A DNA stretch of 21,215 nucleotides from Circinella minor (taxonomy: Eukaryota; Mucoromycota; Mucoromycetes; Mucorales; Lichtheimiaceae), in NCBI GenBank assembly GCA_016758965.1, contig JAEPRB010000446.1, positions 1 through 21,215 of the forward strand, in the 5' to 3' direction. The position numbers and the translations under genes were made by a program. The notes below the pieces were generated by a model that was not told where the DNA came from, searched no databases, and was given only the letters and a program-made list of their open reading frames with translations. Positions 19,917 through 21,215 of this stretch are shown here, piece by piece. Position 1 is the first letter of the stretch. Each line of letters opens with the position of its first letter.

Positions 19917-21215
19917 ATAATTTCGTCTCATTTCCTTGTCCTTTTTTTTTTTCTTTCCTTGTCATTCTCGCTCTTCCTCCCTCATTCTCTCCCCTCTATC
20001 TTAACCAAAAACTATAGTGCAAACTCACAGATATATATATATATATATACATAAAAAAATCAGAATTATGAAACACTATGGACACTTTGAATTTTACTTT
20101 TACATTATACAACAGAATTAGATTACGACGATTTTTTTTTTCTTACATAAAATGAAAAGATTCATACCGACCGATATTGAAATCTACTTACTAATTTACA
20201 GAACTATAACCCAGAGTAGCAAGAACAATATTCGAACAAATCCAACCAGCTCAAAAAAATCAATAATAATAAAATACAAAGATATATTTAGCCAACTCAT
20301 TATGATATGACAACAAGATAATATTTGAATCGAGCAGATTAAATCCATCTTCCAATTGAAAAGGATTATCTATATGTAGAAAACCGAATCACATGTACTC
20401 TAGCTAAACATACTTTTGATCTTTTAAAGCAAGCACTTACTCCACTGTTCAAAATCAATCTATATCTCAGCAACTCGACTTGTTACGCAGATCATTATAT
20501 TACTCCTACCCTTAAATAAACTTCTTCTTACCAGCTAGTATTTTACGCGTGTTATAAAATTAAATGAGTTGCATCATAACTGGTTCATATAATTCGTATG
20601 TTATTTTTCTCTGTTTATTGTATATATGTAAAGAAATTATACCTGAGCTATATATAATACTGAGAATATTACATCTTTATCAGCAAGCACTAGAAAATTA
20701 ATCTGGAAGAACGTTGTTCCCTGTTTTTTTTTGGGATTGCTGTGGAGAAATCTTTTTCGTGGCGCGGTCTGGTTAGATAATTAGCAATATACTGCCAAAG
20801 ATAACAATATCAGATTTTTGTAAAAATATATACCAGCTTAATTTTCCTCGCAACGGTTTGATTTAAACTTGCTGTTTAAGATATCATGCTTATCATGTTA
20901 ATAATACGTTGGAAATTATTTTTACTCCCCAACTCCAATTTGTCATTGATTAGTACGTTGTGTTCCAAGTAATTTATGAGAAATCAATTTTATAATTTTT
21001 TATACGTTCATATGCTGAAATCCACTTTAACAAACTTCAAAGAGATTGGATAGCCTTTCAATAATATTACGACCAATGATCTCTTTTCATTATACCAGTA
21101 TATTATATAGCAAAGTATACAGTAAATTGCCAACTGATGTCTTGAATAGGTTATAGTATTTATGAAACCTTTATAAAAGCAATAATATACTATAGTAACA
21201 AATAGTACTGAGTGA
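19917..21215. other. region downstream of PSMB4 without a recognisable gene
   Basis: The pyrimidine-rich 3' UTR of the proteasome gene gives way to AT-rich DNA with an AT run (20032-20049). No exon chain is visible. A 58-codon open stretch without Met (20343-20516, stop at 20517) reads VENRITCTLAKHTFDLLKQA then LTP; it is listed separately as a weak retroelement-like candidate. Confidence 0.5.

Overview
The window is a fragment of a nuclear genome, most likely from an early-diverging filamentous fungus (Mucoromycota-like; the assignment is inferred). It is very AT-rich, full of homopolymer runs and microsatellites, and dense in short introns (about 68-131 nt) with GT..AG ends. All eight recognisable genes are typical eukaryotic or fungal genes. 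Seven are rebuilt from exons whose phases close exactly and whose product lengths match their families. I see no bacterial operons, tRNA, rRNA or CRISPR arrays.

Layout: 1-1771 is AT-rich with no supported gene. 1772-1960 (+) encodes a small secreted cysteine-containing peptide. 2496-2622 is a degenerate 21-22 bp minisatellite. On the minus strand follow AAR2 (4456-2834), a D-isomer-specific 2-hydroxyacid dehydrogenase (6133-4641) and a nitronate monooxygenase-family enzyme (8151-6918); a 45-aa minus-strand ORF of uncertain status lies between the last two. The monooxygenase is divergent from a ubiquitin-conjugating enzyme (+, 8921-9993). Next is an unrecognised acidic, RGG-tailed protein (+, 10255-11330), which converges on TEF1/EF-1alpha (-, 13404-11767).

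13900-18600 holds no intact gene. On its minus strand, between about 17570 and 15220, several coding-like stretches carry splice signals but are broken by stops and frame changes. I read this as a decayed gene, with a compact foldback sequence (15749-15818) lying inside it. The last gene is the proteasome beta subunit PSMB4/PRE4 (+, 18641-19916). The final 1.3 kb is apparently non-coding.

The genes are not a pathway cluster. They are mostly housekeeping functions: U5 snRNP maturation, translation elongation, ubiquitination and the proteasome, plus two metabolic oxidoreductases. The parts that merit a second look are the decayed gene and its foldback insert, the small secreted peptide, the E2 with mixed UBE2D/UBE2L3 features, and the unrecognised acidic/RGG protein.
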